This document shows positions 8,858-17,843 of a stretch of DNA of 64,000 nucleotides, one piece after another (within the stretch, counting starts at the first letter, position 1; every line of letters begins with the position of its first letter). The DNA lies in assembly GCA_023400055.1 (NCBI GenBank), contig JAEXFN010000021.1, forward strand, positions 62,001-126,000. The letters run 5' to 3'. The position numbers were made by a program, and so were the translations under genes. The notes under the pieces were generated by a model. It made no database searches and was not told the DNA's origin. It was given only the letters and a program-made list of their open reading frames with translations. This stretch comes from Bacillota bacterium (GTDB lineage: Bacteria > Bacillota > UBA4882 > UBA8346).

Positions 8858-10378
8858 TTATTTGTCGTTTTTTTGCTTGGTCAGGTATTCATCCACTTGC
8901 TTCTGGCATTCGGCTAAGATTTTATCGGTCCCGGCGGCTTTGCCCTTGGCGATGTAATCATCGATGGCCTTGTCGATCTCGTCCGGTTTCACCAGACCAA
9001 AGACCAGCGGCCGGCCGTACTCTTCGTACAATTGATCGCGCCGGGCGATCTCGTTTTTGATCTTGTCGGTGTCAAAGAATAAGCCGTCGATCGGTTTGTT
9101 GATGTTCTTCGGCGATTTGGCGTAGGCCGCCTCGCGTTTCCAGAAACCTTCGTTGTAAATGGCGTCCGGTCGCATAAACTGGGGTTTCCACATCGCCCAC
9201 TGGCCGCTCCAGTTCATATAGTTGCTGGTGGCCGGGGTCATTCCCGCCGGGAATTTGGCTTCCTTGCCCGCCAGTTGATAGGTCTTGCCGGTGATTCCGT
9301 ACATGACCATATCGTAGAAGGCGCGGTTGGTCTCCAGCAGGTTCATGAACATCAGGATACGCTCGGGGTTGGCGGCGTTCTTGTTGATGCACATGCAATT
9401 GCCCAGAGGCGTGCGGTTGAAGAATTTATTGTTGGGATACAGCTCGGAATAGCCCACCGTGGCCGCGGGGTCTGAGAAACCGTTGTTGCAGAACGAATAC
9501 TCATGGGTAATCGTGCGGGATAGTACCCAACCGTTTTTCCATTTATCCTGGGCGTAGGCCTTGTCGACCATCTCATCCTTGGAGATGATGCCGTCCTCGA
9601 CCCATTTCCGGGTCAACTTGACGGTTTCCCGGAAGACCGGGGTGGTCTCGATCGGGATCAGTTTACATTTGGGATCATCGACTTTGATGTAGAGATTGTG
9701 GAATTCCGTCGCCATATAGCCATCGCGCAGCAGGGTGATGCCAAAGACCTGACCCAGCAGCGTGTTGCCGATGCAGAGCACGGTCCGGTCGGGATAGGCC
9801 TTTTTCAGGGCGTGGACGAATTTATCCACATCCTCCAGGGTCTTTAGCGAGTTGAGCGGCACGTTGATGCCGGCTTTTTTGGCGAGATCGGCCCGCCAGT
9901 TGAACCAGGGCCGGAGACTCCCGGTCAGCGTCCAGGGCAGGGCGACCACCTTGCCGTCGACGATGGCCGGTTTCAAGTTGCCGGTCTCCTGATATCTCTT
10001 GTAGAGCGCCGGCGCGTATTTCGGCAGCAGTTTGCTGAGATCCATATAGGCTCCCTTATTTTGCATCTGGGTGTAGGCGAGCCAGGGGCCGTCATAGTTC
10101 ATGTCCCAATTGTCACCGGAGGCCGACATGACCAGCAATTTGTCCTTATAGTCGCCGAACGGAATAAAGTTTACTTCATAAGTGCAATTCAGTTTGTCTT
10201 TGAACTTGGCAGCCAGGGCCGCCCAGACTTCGTCGGTGGCCGAATTTTTTTGGCCGGGGAAGTAGAACCGCAGCTTGACCGGTTTCAGGTTGGAGGCCGT
10301 GAAGCCTTGCGAAACGATTAGGATCAGCGCGAAAACGGTTACCACTAGGATTCTTAGCAGTCTTTTGTTCATGTTCAA
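8858..10378 (-). CDS. Extracellular solute-binding protein of a carbohydrate ABC importer
   Basis: This 506-residue protein resembles the large LipO/YtcQ-type binding proteins that serve LplB/LplC-like permeases. Residues 1-30 form a signal peptide (NKRLLRILVVTVFALILIV) ending near SQGFTAS. No cysteine follows the hydrophobic core, so no lipoprotein anchor is evident. The body has typical segments such as LRFYFPGQKNSATDEVW and EARRDQLYEEYGRPL-like C-terminal helices. Two permease genes lie directly upstream in the operon (46-base gap), and no ATPase gene is present. It delivers an oligosaccharide to the membrane pair. The actual ligand is inferred only from the neighbouring GH2 enzyme. Confidence 0.87.
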   Translation of the reverse strand: MNMNKRLLRILVVTVFALILIVSQGFTASNLKPVKLRFYFPGQKNSATDEVWAALAAKFKDKLNCTYEVNFIPFGDYKDKLLVMSASGDNWDMNYDGPWLAYTQMQNKGAYMDLSKLLPKYAPALYKRYQETGNLKPAIVDGKVVALPWTLTGSLRPWFNWRADLAKKAGINVPLNSLKTLEDVDKFVHALKKAYPDRTVLCIGNTLLGQVFGITLLRDGYMATEFHNLYIKVDDPKCKLIPIETTPVFRETVKLTRKWVEDGIISKDEMVDKAYAQDKWKNGWVLSRTITHEYSFCNNGFSDPAATVGYSELYPNNKFFNRTPLGNCMCINKNAANPERILMFMNLLETNRAFYDMVMYGITGKTYQLAGKEAKFPAGMTPATSNYMNWSGQWAMWKPQFMRPDAIYNEGFWKREAAYAKSPKNINKPIDGLFFDTDKIKNEIARRDQLYEEYGRPLVFGLVKPDEIDKAIDDYIAKGKAAGTDKILAECQKQVDEYLTKQKNDK

Positions 10379-10423
10379 CCTTACCTTCCTTCTTTTTATA
10401 TTCTTGATTTAAGGCTTGAGGAG

Positions 10424-11308
10424 TCACCCTTTAACCGCTCCAACCATCAGTCCTTTCACGAAATATTTCTGGACGAAAGGATACAACAGGACGATGGGGC
10501 CGATGGTTAGGATGGTCACCGCCATTTTCACTCCTTCGGCGGGGATCTGGTCGGCCACCTGTTGCATGATGGGAGCGTTGGACGAAGAATTTAAAAAAGT
10601 GACGTTGGAGACGATGGTTCGCAACAGCAATTGTAACGGTTGCTTGGCAGCGTCATCGATCAACATCAAACCCAGCCACCAGTCGTTCCAGTAGCCCAGC
10701 GCCGCGAACATTCCTACGGTCGCCAGAGCCGGTTTGGCCAGCGGCAGCATGATCCGGAAGAAGGTGCGGAACTCGCCGGCCCCGTCGATCTTGGCCGATT
10801 CGTGCATCTCCTCCGGGATCGACTGAAAGAAGTTGCGCAGCAGCAGAATATACCAGGCATACGCCAGATACGGGACGATTAAGGCAATAATCTTATCCTT
10901 GAGATGCAGGTAGTTGACGCATACGATATACCAGGGCACCATCCCGCCGCTGAATAATAGAGTGATCACGGTGTAAACCGACAGGAACCGGCGATATTTG
11001 AGTTTCTTGCGTGACAGGCTATAACCGGCCATGGCATTGATCAGCAGATTTAAAACAGTGCCCACCACCGTTACGAAGGCCGTAATCTTGTAACCATTCA
11101 GAATTTGCTGGAAATCCAGGAATAACAGATGGTAGGCTGTGAAATCGACATGCTTCGGCCACAACGTGTAACCGTACTTGAAGATATCCGCTTCCGAAGA
11201 GAGCGATCCGCTGATCACCAGAATGAACGGTAACAAGCAGAGAAGTGAAAATAAGAATATCAAGACGCTGGCGATGACGGAAACCGTATTGATTTTTTTG
11301 TTAGCCAC
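10424..11308 (-). CDS. Carbohydrate ABC transporter permease (LplC/YtcP type)
   Basis: This 294-residue inner-membrane protein has six hydrophobic segments. It carries the MalG-type EAA coupling loop, seen as EEMHESAKIDGAGEFRTFF, which docks on the ATPase. The C terminus KYFVKGLMVGAVKG is the usual end of MalG/LplC proteins. It pairs with the permease at 11414-12397 and the binding protein at 8858-10378. No ATPase is encoded here, which is common for this importer class because a shared MsmX-like ATPase serves several systems. Start ATG 11308 fits the family N terminus. Confidence 0.9.
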   Translation of the reverse strand: MANKKINTVSVIASVLIFLFSLLCLLPFILVISGSLSSEADIFKYGYTLWPKHVDFTAYHLLFLDFQQILNGYKITAFVTVVGTVLNLLINAMAGYSLSRKKLKYRRFLSVYTVITLLFSGGMVPWYIVCVNYLHLKDKIIALIVPYLAYAWYILLLRNFFQSIPEEMHESAKIDGAGEFRTFFRIMLPLAKPALATVGMFAALGYWNDWWLGLMLIDDAAKQPLQLLLRTIVSNVTFLNSSSNAPIMQQVADQIPAEGVKMAVTILTIGPIVLLYPFVQKYFVKGLMVGAVKG

Positions 11309-11413
11309 AGTGAACTCTCCTTATGCGACTCCGACGCTTCAAAGCGTTTCTTTGGACCGCGAAGCTTGAAGGCCTGAATTGCGGTTGCAACTTTCATTGT
11401 CGGACTCAGCCGG

Positions 11414-12397
11414 TTAAAATAGCGTCGAATCCTGATCCAACTTGCGGGCGGCCCGGTTGCAAACCATAATCATGATAAAAGAGATGATCGATTGGATAAA
11501 TCCGGCCGCCGCGGCCATGCCGATATCCCCGGTCTGTTTCAGGCCCCGGTAGACAAAGGTGTCGATGACATCGGCAGTCGAGAAGATCTGGGAGGCGTCG
11601 CCGACCATCGCGTAAAACATTCCAAAATCGGAATTCATGATCCGGCCGACATGCAACAGGGTCAGGATGATGATGGTCGGCATCAGCTGCGGCAAGGTGA
11701 TATGCTTGATCTGCTGCCACTTGCTGGCCCCGTCGATCTCGGCGGCCTCGTAGTAGGCGGGATCGATCCCGTTCAAAGTCGCCAGATAGATGATCATGCC
11801 ATACCCGGTAACCTTCCAGCGGTTGGCAACCACCAGGATCGCCGGCCAAACGCCGGGCGTACTATACCATGGGAATTTAGGGAAACCCAAGCAAGCCAGC
11901 AGACCGTTCACCGCGCCGGTGTCCGTATTAAATAAATTGTAAGTAAAGATGCCAACCACGATCCAAGAGACGAAATAAGGCAGGATGGTCAGAGATTGCA
12001 TCAATTTTTTGAAATAGCGGTTACCGATCTCCTGAAGGAGCAGGGCGAAACCGACCTCGAAAATGATTCCGCTGACGATAAACAAACCGTTTAAAACCAG
12101 CGTGTTGCGAAAAGCCCGAAATGCCGAGTCGGAGCTGAAAAGAAAAACAAAGTTGTTATAGATCGGATTCGCCCAGTCGCTGCCCCAGATGCCCTTGGTA
12201 AACGACACATCCTTAAAGGCCAACACCAGGCCGGAGAGAGGTAAATAATTGAATAAAAACAACAAGATCATTGCCGGAAGAAACATCAGATACAAGGCCC
12301 GGTTTTTGGAGATTTCCATCCCAAAAGCCCGCCAGCGCGATGGCTTCCCTTTTTGCGGCAGCCGGACCCCGGCCGCCAAATCCAGTTCCGTTTTCAT
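11414..12397 (-). CDS. Carbohydrate ABC transporter permease (LplB/YteP type)
   Basis: This 327-residue inner-membrane protein is the first gene of the minus-strand sugar operon. It has six predicted membrane segments, beginning with LYLMFLPAMILLFLFNYLP. The EAA coupling loop is seen as DPAYYEAAEIDGASKWQQI, typical of LplB/MalF-like permeases. A preceding AAGGAG motif on the minus strand supports ATG 12397. It is encoded divergently from the AraC-type sensor-regulator at 12920, a layout that usually means the regulator controls this operon. Confidence 0.9.
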   Translation of the reverse strand: MKTELDLAAGVRLPQKGKPSRWRAFGMEISKNRALYLMFLPAMILLFLFNYLPLSGLVLAFKDVSFTKGIWGSDWANPIYNNFVFLFSSDSAFRAFRNTLVLNGLFIVSGIIFEVGFALLLQEIGNRYFKKLMQSLTILPYFVSWIVVGIFTYNLFNTDTGAVNGLLACLGFPKFPWYSTPGVWPAILVVANRWKVTGYGMIIYLATLNGIDPAYYEAAEIDGASKWQQIKHITLPQLMPTIIILTLLHVGRIMNSDFGMFYAMVGDASQIFSTADVIDTFVYRGLKQTGDIGMAAAAGFIQSIISFIMIMVCNRAARKLDQDSTLF

Positions 12398-12919
12398 CCG
12401 ATGAAAACTCCTTATTGTGGTTTAAAAATACGGGTCAGCCGATAAAGTCACTCCGTTGACTTCCTCGCTGTTTGCAACAGCGTTGGGCCATTCCCGGCAG
12501 ACCGCCGGGGCGGACGCTAGCTTTTGCCAAGTCAAGCCAAGCTAACCGGCAAACTGATGAGCTCATCTACAATCAATAATCTAACCATCCGGCCCGTCTT
12601 TTGCTAGTGGATTTTTTCGGTTTTTAGTATTGGAAAGCCAAAACCGGGGGTCCGATTTTTCAAAGTCCACTCCGAAAAACACAACCGGAACCCTTAAATT
12701 GACCGGCGCGCCGGCGGATTTTGCAATTTCTTGTCCAGGTAAACAGCATTTTTTTCGACAACGCTATTTTTCCCGGGGTAACGTACTATACACAAAATTG
12801 CCAGCAACAATTTCTGGATAAATCGGCGAGCCAAAGAAGGATTTATGAAAGACATGTTATAATTTAGTTAACCAACATGACAAAGCGATTCGTTGGTTAT
12901 CGAGATGACGGGAGCGACC
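12398..12919. promoter_or_regulatory. Divergent control region of sugar operon and AraC-type regulator
   Basis: This 520-base gap separates the operon start (12397, minus) from the regulator start (12920, plus). A TATAAT box at 12858-12863 is well placed for the regulator, but no clear -35 box precedes it, as expected for activator-dependent or weak promoters. A 12-base perfect palindrome GATGAGCTCATC lies at 12556-12567. No conventional promoter was recognised for the minus operon, which fits AraC activation. The operator itself is not identified. Confidence 0.5.
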
Positions 12920-15217
12920 ATGTTGGTGCCAAAATTCAATTTCAAGTTCATCCACGGCAAGATGCTCTATTGGCAGGTCTTATTGTCATTCATCGGAATG
13001 GCGCTGCTGATCGTGCTTTCCACCTCTCTAATCTTCTCGGCGCTGTATATCCGGAACATCTACCGACAGCTGGCGGTCGATTCCACCAATAATATCCAAC
13101 GATTAACCGCCGAATTTGACAGCGAATTCAAAAAAATCAGCGAGATCAACCTGTATCTGAACCAGGTCCCGGACGTCAATACCTTCCTGTATTCCGCCAA
13201 TACGCCGGATTATCTGACCATCAACCGCGCTGACATCTTATCCCGGCGCGTCGTCAACTTGAGCTCCTACTTGCACTCGATTTTGATCTATAACCAAAAT
13301 ACCGGTCAGACGTTGATCTCCGGCAAGCCGGATATCGACAAGGCTCAGTTCTTCGACGGGAAACTGCGGCCGCCCGCCACCATCAGTTTTAACCAGATGA
13401 TCTTTAGCCAGATCCCTTCCCGCACCAGCAATAAACCCATCACCACCATAGCGGTGATCTTCAATGACACCGATAAGCCCAGCATCGCCGGTACCAGCTC
13501 GATCATTATGATCCTCGACCGGGAGGAGGTCGAGGCGAAATTGCTCGCCAACATCCCGGGCAACACTCTCGTGGTCGACAACGCCGGAACGGTTCTGTTT
13601 TCTAACCAACCGCGTTTAGCCGGCTCTATCGCCGGTCAGCCATATTTCCGTAAAATCCGTTCCTCCCAGGAAGCCAGCGACAGCTTTAAGGGACGGGTCG
13701 AGCGCAAGGATACGCTGATCTCCTTCACCCGGAGCAACCAGACCGGGTTTTATCTCATCAACTTGCGCTCTCCCGATAGTTATACCGGGATCATCATCCA
13801 GAGCGAGCTGACCATCGTCGGCTTCAGCGTCCTGATTTTGGTCATTTTCCTGCTCGTCGGTTACGTGATGTCCAATAAGCTGTATTCGCCCATCAACCAG
13901 ATCCTCAAGGTATTTGCCGGTTCCCAGTTCGCCGACGACGATTGCCAGACCGAAGAGATCGCCACGATCTCCAAGGTGTTTCACAACGCGTTGCAGCATA
14001 TTGAGGAGCTGGAAACGCGAAGCGAGGATACCAGCAACAAGCTAAAAGAAGAATATCTGCGGCGTTCCTTGCGGACCGGCACGCCCGATGAAACCGAAGA
14101 ATATCGGGAACAGTTGCATAAGCTGAATATTACCATCGCCGATGTGCGGCTGATCTGCATCAAAATCGATAATTATGCTTCGTTGGAGCGGAACCGCAAA
14201 TTCGCCTATGAAACCACTTTATGCAGTATCATTCCGGAAATCCTGGCTCCTGAGTTGCATTGTGAGACCGTCAACATGTACGAGGGCGAGATCGCGGTCC
14301 TGCTTGATTCGGCGGCGGATGAGAGCGGCGATCTTGCCCGGATTGGCGCGGCGATGGATCGACTCCGGCAGATCGTCAGGGACAAACTGCAGATTACCCT
14401 GTCCGTCGGCATCGGCGGTCCGGCCGGTAATTTGGAGGAATGTTTTACTGCCTATCAACCGGCTTTGGAAATGGTCAAACATCGCTTCGTCCTGGGTCCC
14501 GACCGGACCATCCACCCCCGGCTGCTCGAAGCGGCTCTGGTCACCAATACCAATTATCCGGCGGAGATGGTCGACAAGTTGATCAAAGCGCTCCGGCTGA
14601 ACCACCGCGCCGAATTTGAAGAAACCCTGCAAAGCATCACCGGACTGTTGAAGCAGTTCCCGTACCAGAGAGCCGCCCTGATGATCCTGCAGATTATCAC
14701 CGAATGCATCAAAACCATCAACAATCTGACCCAGCAGGACAGCACCGGCTATTATCTGTACTCATACGATTTTGGCAATATTATCAACTCCTTCGAAACC
14801 CTCGATCAGGCGGAGGACTGGTTAATCCGGATGTTTGCCGATTATCAGCAAAAATTGGACCAGATTAACCAGTTAAAAAATAATAAGCACTATAAGCTGG
14901 TGGCCAAGATGCAGGATTATATCAAGGAGCATTACCAGGATCCCAACTTGAGTGTCGAATCCGTCGCGACGTTGGCGGGTTATACTTCTTATTATTTCTC
15001 CAAGATTTTCAAAGAGATCACCGGCTTGAACGTGGTCGATTATATCAAACAGCTCCGCATCAATCGGGCCAAAGAACTTCTAAGCCAAAACGAGGTTAAG
15101 GTCAGTGAGATTCCCAATTTGATCGGTTTTACCAATCCCGGGCATTTTTACGCGACCTTCAAAAATGATGTCGGGCTGACTCCGTCCGCTTATCGCGAAT
15201 ACATCCTAAACCGCTGA
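12920..15217 (+). CDS. Membrane-bound AraC family sensor-regulator
   Basis: This 765-residue one-component regulator has a membrane segment near residues 12-38 (WQVLLSFIGMALLIVLSTSL), an extracellular sensor region to about 290, a second membrane segment (IVGFSVLILVIFLLVGYVM), a GGDEF-like degenerate middle part, and a C-terminal AraC DNA-binding domain. That domain carries both helix-turn-helices (LSVESVATLAGYTSYYFSKIF and VSEIPNLIGFTNPGHFYATF). I prefer ATG 12920 with GGGAG at 12910-12914 over the earlier ATG at 12905, which lacks a ribosome binding site. YesN/YtdP-type proteins of this plan activate adjacent oligosaccharide importers, so it should control the divergent operon. Confidence 0.88.
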   Translation: MLVPKFNFKFIHGKMLYWQVLLSFIGMALLIVLSTSLIFSALYIRNIYRQLAVDSTNNIQRLTAEFDSEFKKISEINLYLNQVPDVNTFLYSANTPDYLTINRADILSRRVVNLSSYLHSILIYNQNTGQTLISGKPDIDKAQFFDGKLRPPATISFNQMIFSQIPSRTSNKPITTIAVIFNDTDKPSIAGTSSIIMILDREEVEAKLLANIPGNTLVVDNAGTVLFSNQPRLAGSIAGQPYFRKIRSSQEASDSFKGRVERKDTLISFTRSNQTGFYLINLRSPDSYTGIIIQSELTIVGFSVLILVIFLLVGYVMSNKLYSPINQILKVFAGSQFADDDCQTEEIATISKVFHNALQHIEELETRSEDTSNKLKEEYLRRSLRTGTPDETEEYREQLHKLNITIADVRLICIKIDNYASLERNRKFAYETTLCSIIPEILAPELHCETVNMYEGEIAVLLDSAADESGDLARIGAAMDRLRQIVRDKLQITLSVGIGGPAGNLEECFTAYQPALEMVKHRFVLGPDRTIHPRLLEAALVTNTNYPAEMVDKLIKALRLNHRAEFEETLQSITGLLKQFPYQRAALMILQIITECIKTINNLTQQDSTGYYLYSYDFGNIINSFETLDQAEDWLIRMFADYQQKLDQINQLKNNKHYKLVAKMQDYIKEHYQDPNLSVESVATLAGYTSYYFSKIFKEITGLNVVDYIKQLRINRAKELLSQNEVKVSEIPNLIGFTNPGHFYATFKNDVGLTPSAYREYILNR

Positions 15218-15397
15218 AGCTACTGCAAATGTAGGCCGCCAAGGTTGGGTCATAAGCCGGTTGAATGATCTAAGCCAATTTGCAAATAAATAAGAACAGC
15301 CGAAGGAATTTTCGCGGATCATTTAACGTTTTATTCAAGGAGACCTATTCAGCGAAATCCTCAATATCAATTGCGGTAGGTCCAGCGAGGTAATAGG

Positions 15398-15754
15398 ATG
15401 AAATGTTTCCAATGCGGCTTCGAGATGGACGATGCGGCCGCTTCCTGCCCCAATTGCGGGGCGGAGCAGGGCAAGGTGCAGATCTTGCCGCCGGAGGAGC
15501 GGGAGAACTTTCAAGGACTGACCATCGAGGCGGAGCGCGGCCCCGCCGGCGACGATGACTACCGGGGCGAAGGACCGCGCCGCCGGGTCTACGTGCACCG
15601 GGTGGATCTGGGGAGCACGCCGGGCGGCCTCTTCTTGAAGCTGATCATCGCCGGAGTACTGTTATTTCTGGTGATCATGGCCCTGCCGCTGGCGCTGTTG
15701 GTGATCGGCGTCATCTTCGCCGGGTGGCTCGGCTCCCAGTTTTGGCGGAGGTAA
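15398..15754 (+). CDS. Zinc-ribbon membrane protein
   Basis: This 118-residue protein begins with a zinc ribbon (C3-x2-C6 and C17-x2-C20 in MKCFQCGFEMDDAAASCPNC). A charged middle of about 50 residues follows, then a single long hydrophobic stretch (about 80-115, LKLIIAGVLLFLVIMALPLALLVIGVIF) and a basic tail. Such proteins are common and their function is unknown. GAGG about 9 bases before the ATG supports the start. It stands alone on the plus strand between the AraC-type regulator and the PfkB kinase and has no obvious pathway link. Confidence 0.7.
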   Translation: MKCFQCGFEMDDAAASCPNCGAEQGKVQILPPEERENFQGLTIEAERGPAGDDDYRGEGPRRRVYVHRVDLGSTPGGLFLKLIIAGVLLFLVIMALPLALLVIGVIFAGWLGSQFWRR

Positions 15755-15937
15755 GGCCATTCCTTAGCCGCAGCGAAGGGGATGGGCGGGCGACGAGGGC
15801 CGTCTGCCGCTGCCGGATTTTTGTTCCGGGTTTCGCTTAAAATGGGTATGGGCCGGGTTGATTCGGCAGATGCTAGGAAAGAATGTTTACGCTCAAGTTC
15901 GGTAAACAAGTATTTCTGTCAGGCAGGGGATAAGGGA

Positions 15938-17023
15938 ATGAAGTTTGGGATCGTCGGCCCGATCTCGCGCGACCGGATTTTATTGGCGACTGGCGAAACC
16001 GTGCAGAAATACGGGGCGATCGCCTATCCGGCGCTGGCATTGGCCAAACTGCTCGAAGGAACCGCGGACGAGGTGGTCTGTTTGTCGCATGTGGCCGCCG
16101 AAGACGTCGCCGCCGTGACGCAGTTGCTCCAGCATCCCAATATCAGGCTGGCCGTCAGCGACGGTTCGCAGCACGGCGCGGCCATCGAGCTCAGTTACGT
16201 CGACTCGGCGGAACGGATCAGCCACCAAACCGGGACGATGACCCCGGTCACCAGCACGGAGATCCCAGCGATCGCGGATTGCGATTATATTTTGCTGATG
16301 CCCCTCAATGAGACCGACATCGGGCTGGAATGGGTCCGCGAGTTGCGCCGGCAATCGGACGCGGTAATCTTCCTGGATCTGCACGGGCTGGTCACCGGGC
16401 TGCGGGAAGACGGGCAGCGCTATCGCAAACAATGGGAGCATTCCGAAGCGTGGCTCGCAAGCATCGATATCCTGAAGATGAACGACAAGGAAGCGCCGTG
16501 GGCTTCCGGGCGCTGCTTCGCGGCCAACGGCGATTACGTGGCGTACGCGGTGGCGATGATCCGGCGAGGATTGTCCGCTTGTTGGATAACCTTCGGCGAT
16601 CGCTCCTCCCTGGTCGCCTGGCGGAGGAATGAGCGGATCCTCTGGGCCAATGTGCCCGTGATCCAGCTCGATGAGGTAATCGACACCACCGGTTGCGGCG
16701 ACTCGGCGGCCGGCGGATTCATCTTCGGCTATGCCAAAACTCACCAGCATCCCTTGATGGCGGTGATCGCCGGAAACACCATCGGCTCGATTAAGGCTTC
16801 GTTTTCGGAAACCGACGCGTTCCCGACCCGTCCCGAGGTCCGGGATATGATCGCTGCCCATTATCGGCCCTATCTCCAAAAGCTATTGGATCAACTGTTG
16901 TTTGAAAATCACCTGGTCGTACAGGAGGTGCGGTCCGATGGGGCATCGGACGCCGCGACCGGCAACGTCCAGTTCGACTTCTCCCAAACGCCGGACGGAC
17001 CGAGACCTTCGGATCGCCAATAA
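15938..17023 (+). CDS. PfkB family carbohydrate kinase
   Basis: This 361-residue putative sugar kinase has the PfkB C-terminal signature IDTTGCGDSAAGGFIFGYA, which contains the catalytic aspartate and the anion-hole glycines. The N terminus MKFGIVGPISRDRI is an atypical but recognisable first strand. ATG 15938 follows AGGGGATAAGGG, while the upstream in-frame ATG at 15782 has no site and adds unrelated sequence. The tail after about residue 320 is long, acidic and probably disordered. A strong hairpin directly after the stop separates it from the convergent sugar nucleotidyltransferase. The substrate is unknown. Confidence 0.8.
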   Translation: MKFGIVGPISRDRILLATGETVQKYGAIAYPALALAKLLEGTADEVVCLSHVAAEDVAAVTQLLQHPNIRLAVSDGSQHGAAIELSYVDSAERISHQTGTMTPVTSTEIPAIADCDYILLMPLNETDIGLEWVRELRRQSDAVIFLDLHGLVTGLREDGQRYRKQWEHSEAWLASIDILKMNDKEAPWASGRCFAANGDYVAYAVAMIRRGLSACWITFGDRSSLVAWRRNERILWANVPVIQLDEVIDTTGCGDSAAGGFIFGYAKTHQHPLMAVIAGNTIGSIKASFSETDAFPTRPEVRDMIAAHYRPYLQKLLDQLLFENHLVVQEVRSDGASDAATGNVQFDFSQTPDGPRPSDRQ

Positions 17024-17056
17024 GAAGGCCAAGACGTATAAGGGTCTTGGCCTTCT
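17024..17056. terminator. Bidirectional hairpin terminator
   Basis: A stem of about 12-13 bp (AGAAGGCCAAGAC from 17023 with GTCTTGGCCTTCT ending 17056) and a loop of 8 bases begins at the last base of the kinase stop codon. It also lies 38 bases beyond the stop of the convergent gene at 17094, so it can serve both. Confidence 0.75.
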
Positions 17057-17093
17057 CCCTGACCGTGACGCGGCCGCGCCAAGATCCACCGCT

Positions 17094-17843
17094 TTACGGC
17101 GTGGCGTACTGGAAATCCCAACGGAAGATCCGGGCCGCCTCCGCCGGAGGCAATTCCGCCAAATCCTCGTAATCGCTGATCCGGCCCACATCCCACCATG
17201 GGTAGTCGCTGACATAGCCGTAGATGGGCACGTTCTCCGCCAATAACAACGGGAAGACCTCGCCGGGCAGATCGATCTCCGCCTGGCCCGCGAATTTTTC
17301 GATGTAGGGAAAGATGCGGCCGTCCAGGATATAAGCGCCGGTGCTGACCGGCCGCTGGAGGTCGGCTTTCTCATAGAATTTCCTGACCCGTTGCTGCGCG
17401 TCAATATCGGCCAGCCCCACTTCCAAGCGGTAGTGGGTGGAGAAAGCGACCGTGGCCGGCCCGCCGTGGCCGCGGTGAAAGTCGATCAGCGCGCCGTAAT
17501 CCAGATGGCAGACGGTGTCGCCGGGGATGATCAAAAACGGTTGGCCGGCATCCCGCAATAACGGGGCGGCCCGCCGGATCTCCCCGGCCTTGCCCGCCGG
17601 GGCGCTGCCATAGCTGTAGCGGATCCGGATGCCCCATTTTTCGCCGTTGCCGAAATAGTTTTGGATCTGGTCGGCGAAATAACTGACCGCCACCACCAAG
17701 TCGCGCACGCCGGCGGCGACCAGCGGCAACATCGCCCACTCCATCAACGGTTTGCCGTGCAAGGGCAGCATCGGTTTGGGGACATAGTTGGTGATCGGAT
17801 GGAGCCGGGTGCCTTTACCGGCCGCTAAAATCAGGGCCTGCAT
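17094..17843 (-). CDS. Sugar-1-phosphate nucleotidyltransferase
   Basis: This 249-residue enzyme activates a sugar phosphate with an NTP. The N-terminal nucleotide-binding signature is ALILAAGKGTRLHPITNYVPKPMLP, nearly ideal for the family, and the lysine of VPKPM binds the sugar phosphate. LIIPGDTVCHLD provides the metal-binding aspartate. At about 250 residues it is a short, single-domain form like RfbA, HddC or RmlA-like enzymes, without a left-handed helix domain. It overlaps the end of the glycosyltransferase gene by 29 bases, so the two are co-transcribed and probably supply and use the same activated sugar. The nucleotide and sugar are not determined. Confidence 0.88.
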   Translation of the reverse strand: MQALILAAGKGTRLHPITNYVPKPMLPLHGKPLMEWAMLPLVAAGVRDLVVAVSYFADQIQNYFGNGEKWGIRIRYSYGSAPAGKAGEIRRAAPLLRDAGQPFLIIPGDTVCHLDYGALIDFHRGHGGPATVAFSTHYRLEVGLADIDAQQRVRKFYEKADLQRPVSTGAYILDGRIFPYIEKFAGQAEIDLPGEVFPLLLAENVPIYGYVSDYPWWDVGRISDYEDLAELPPAEAARIFRWDFQYATP

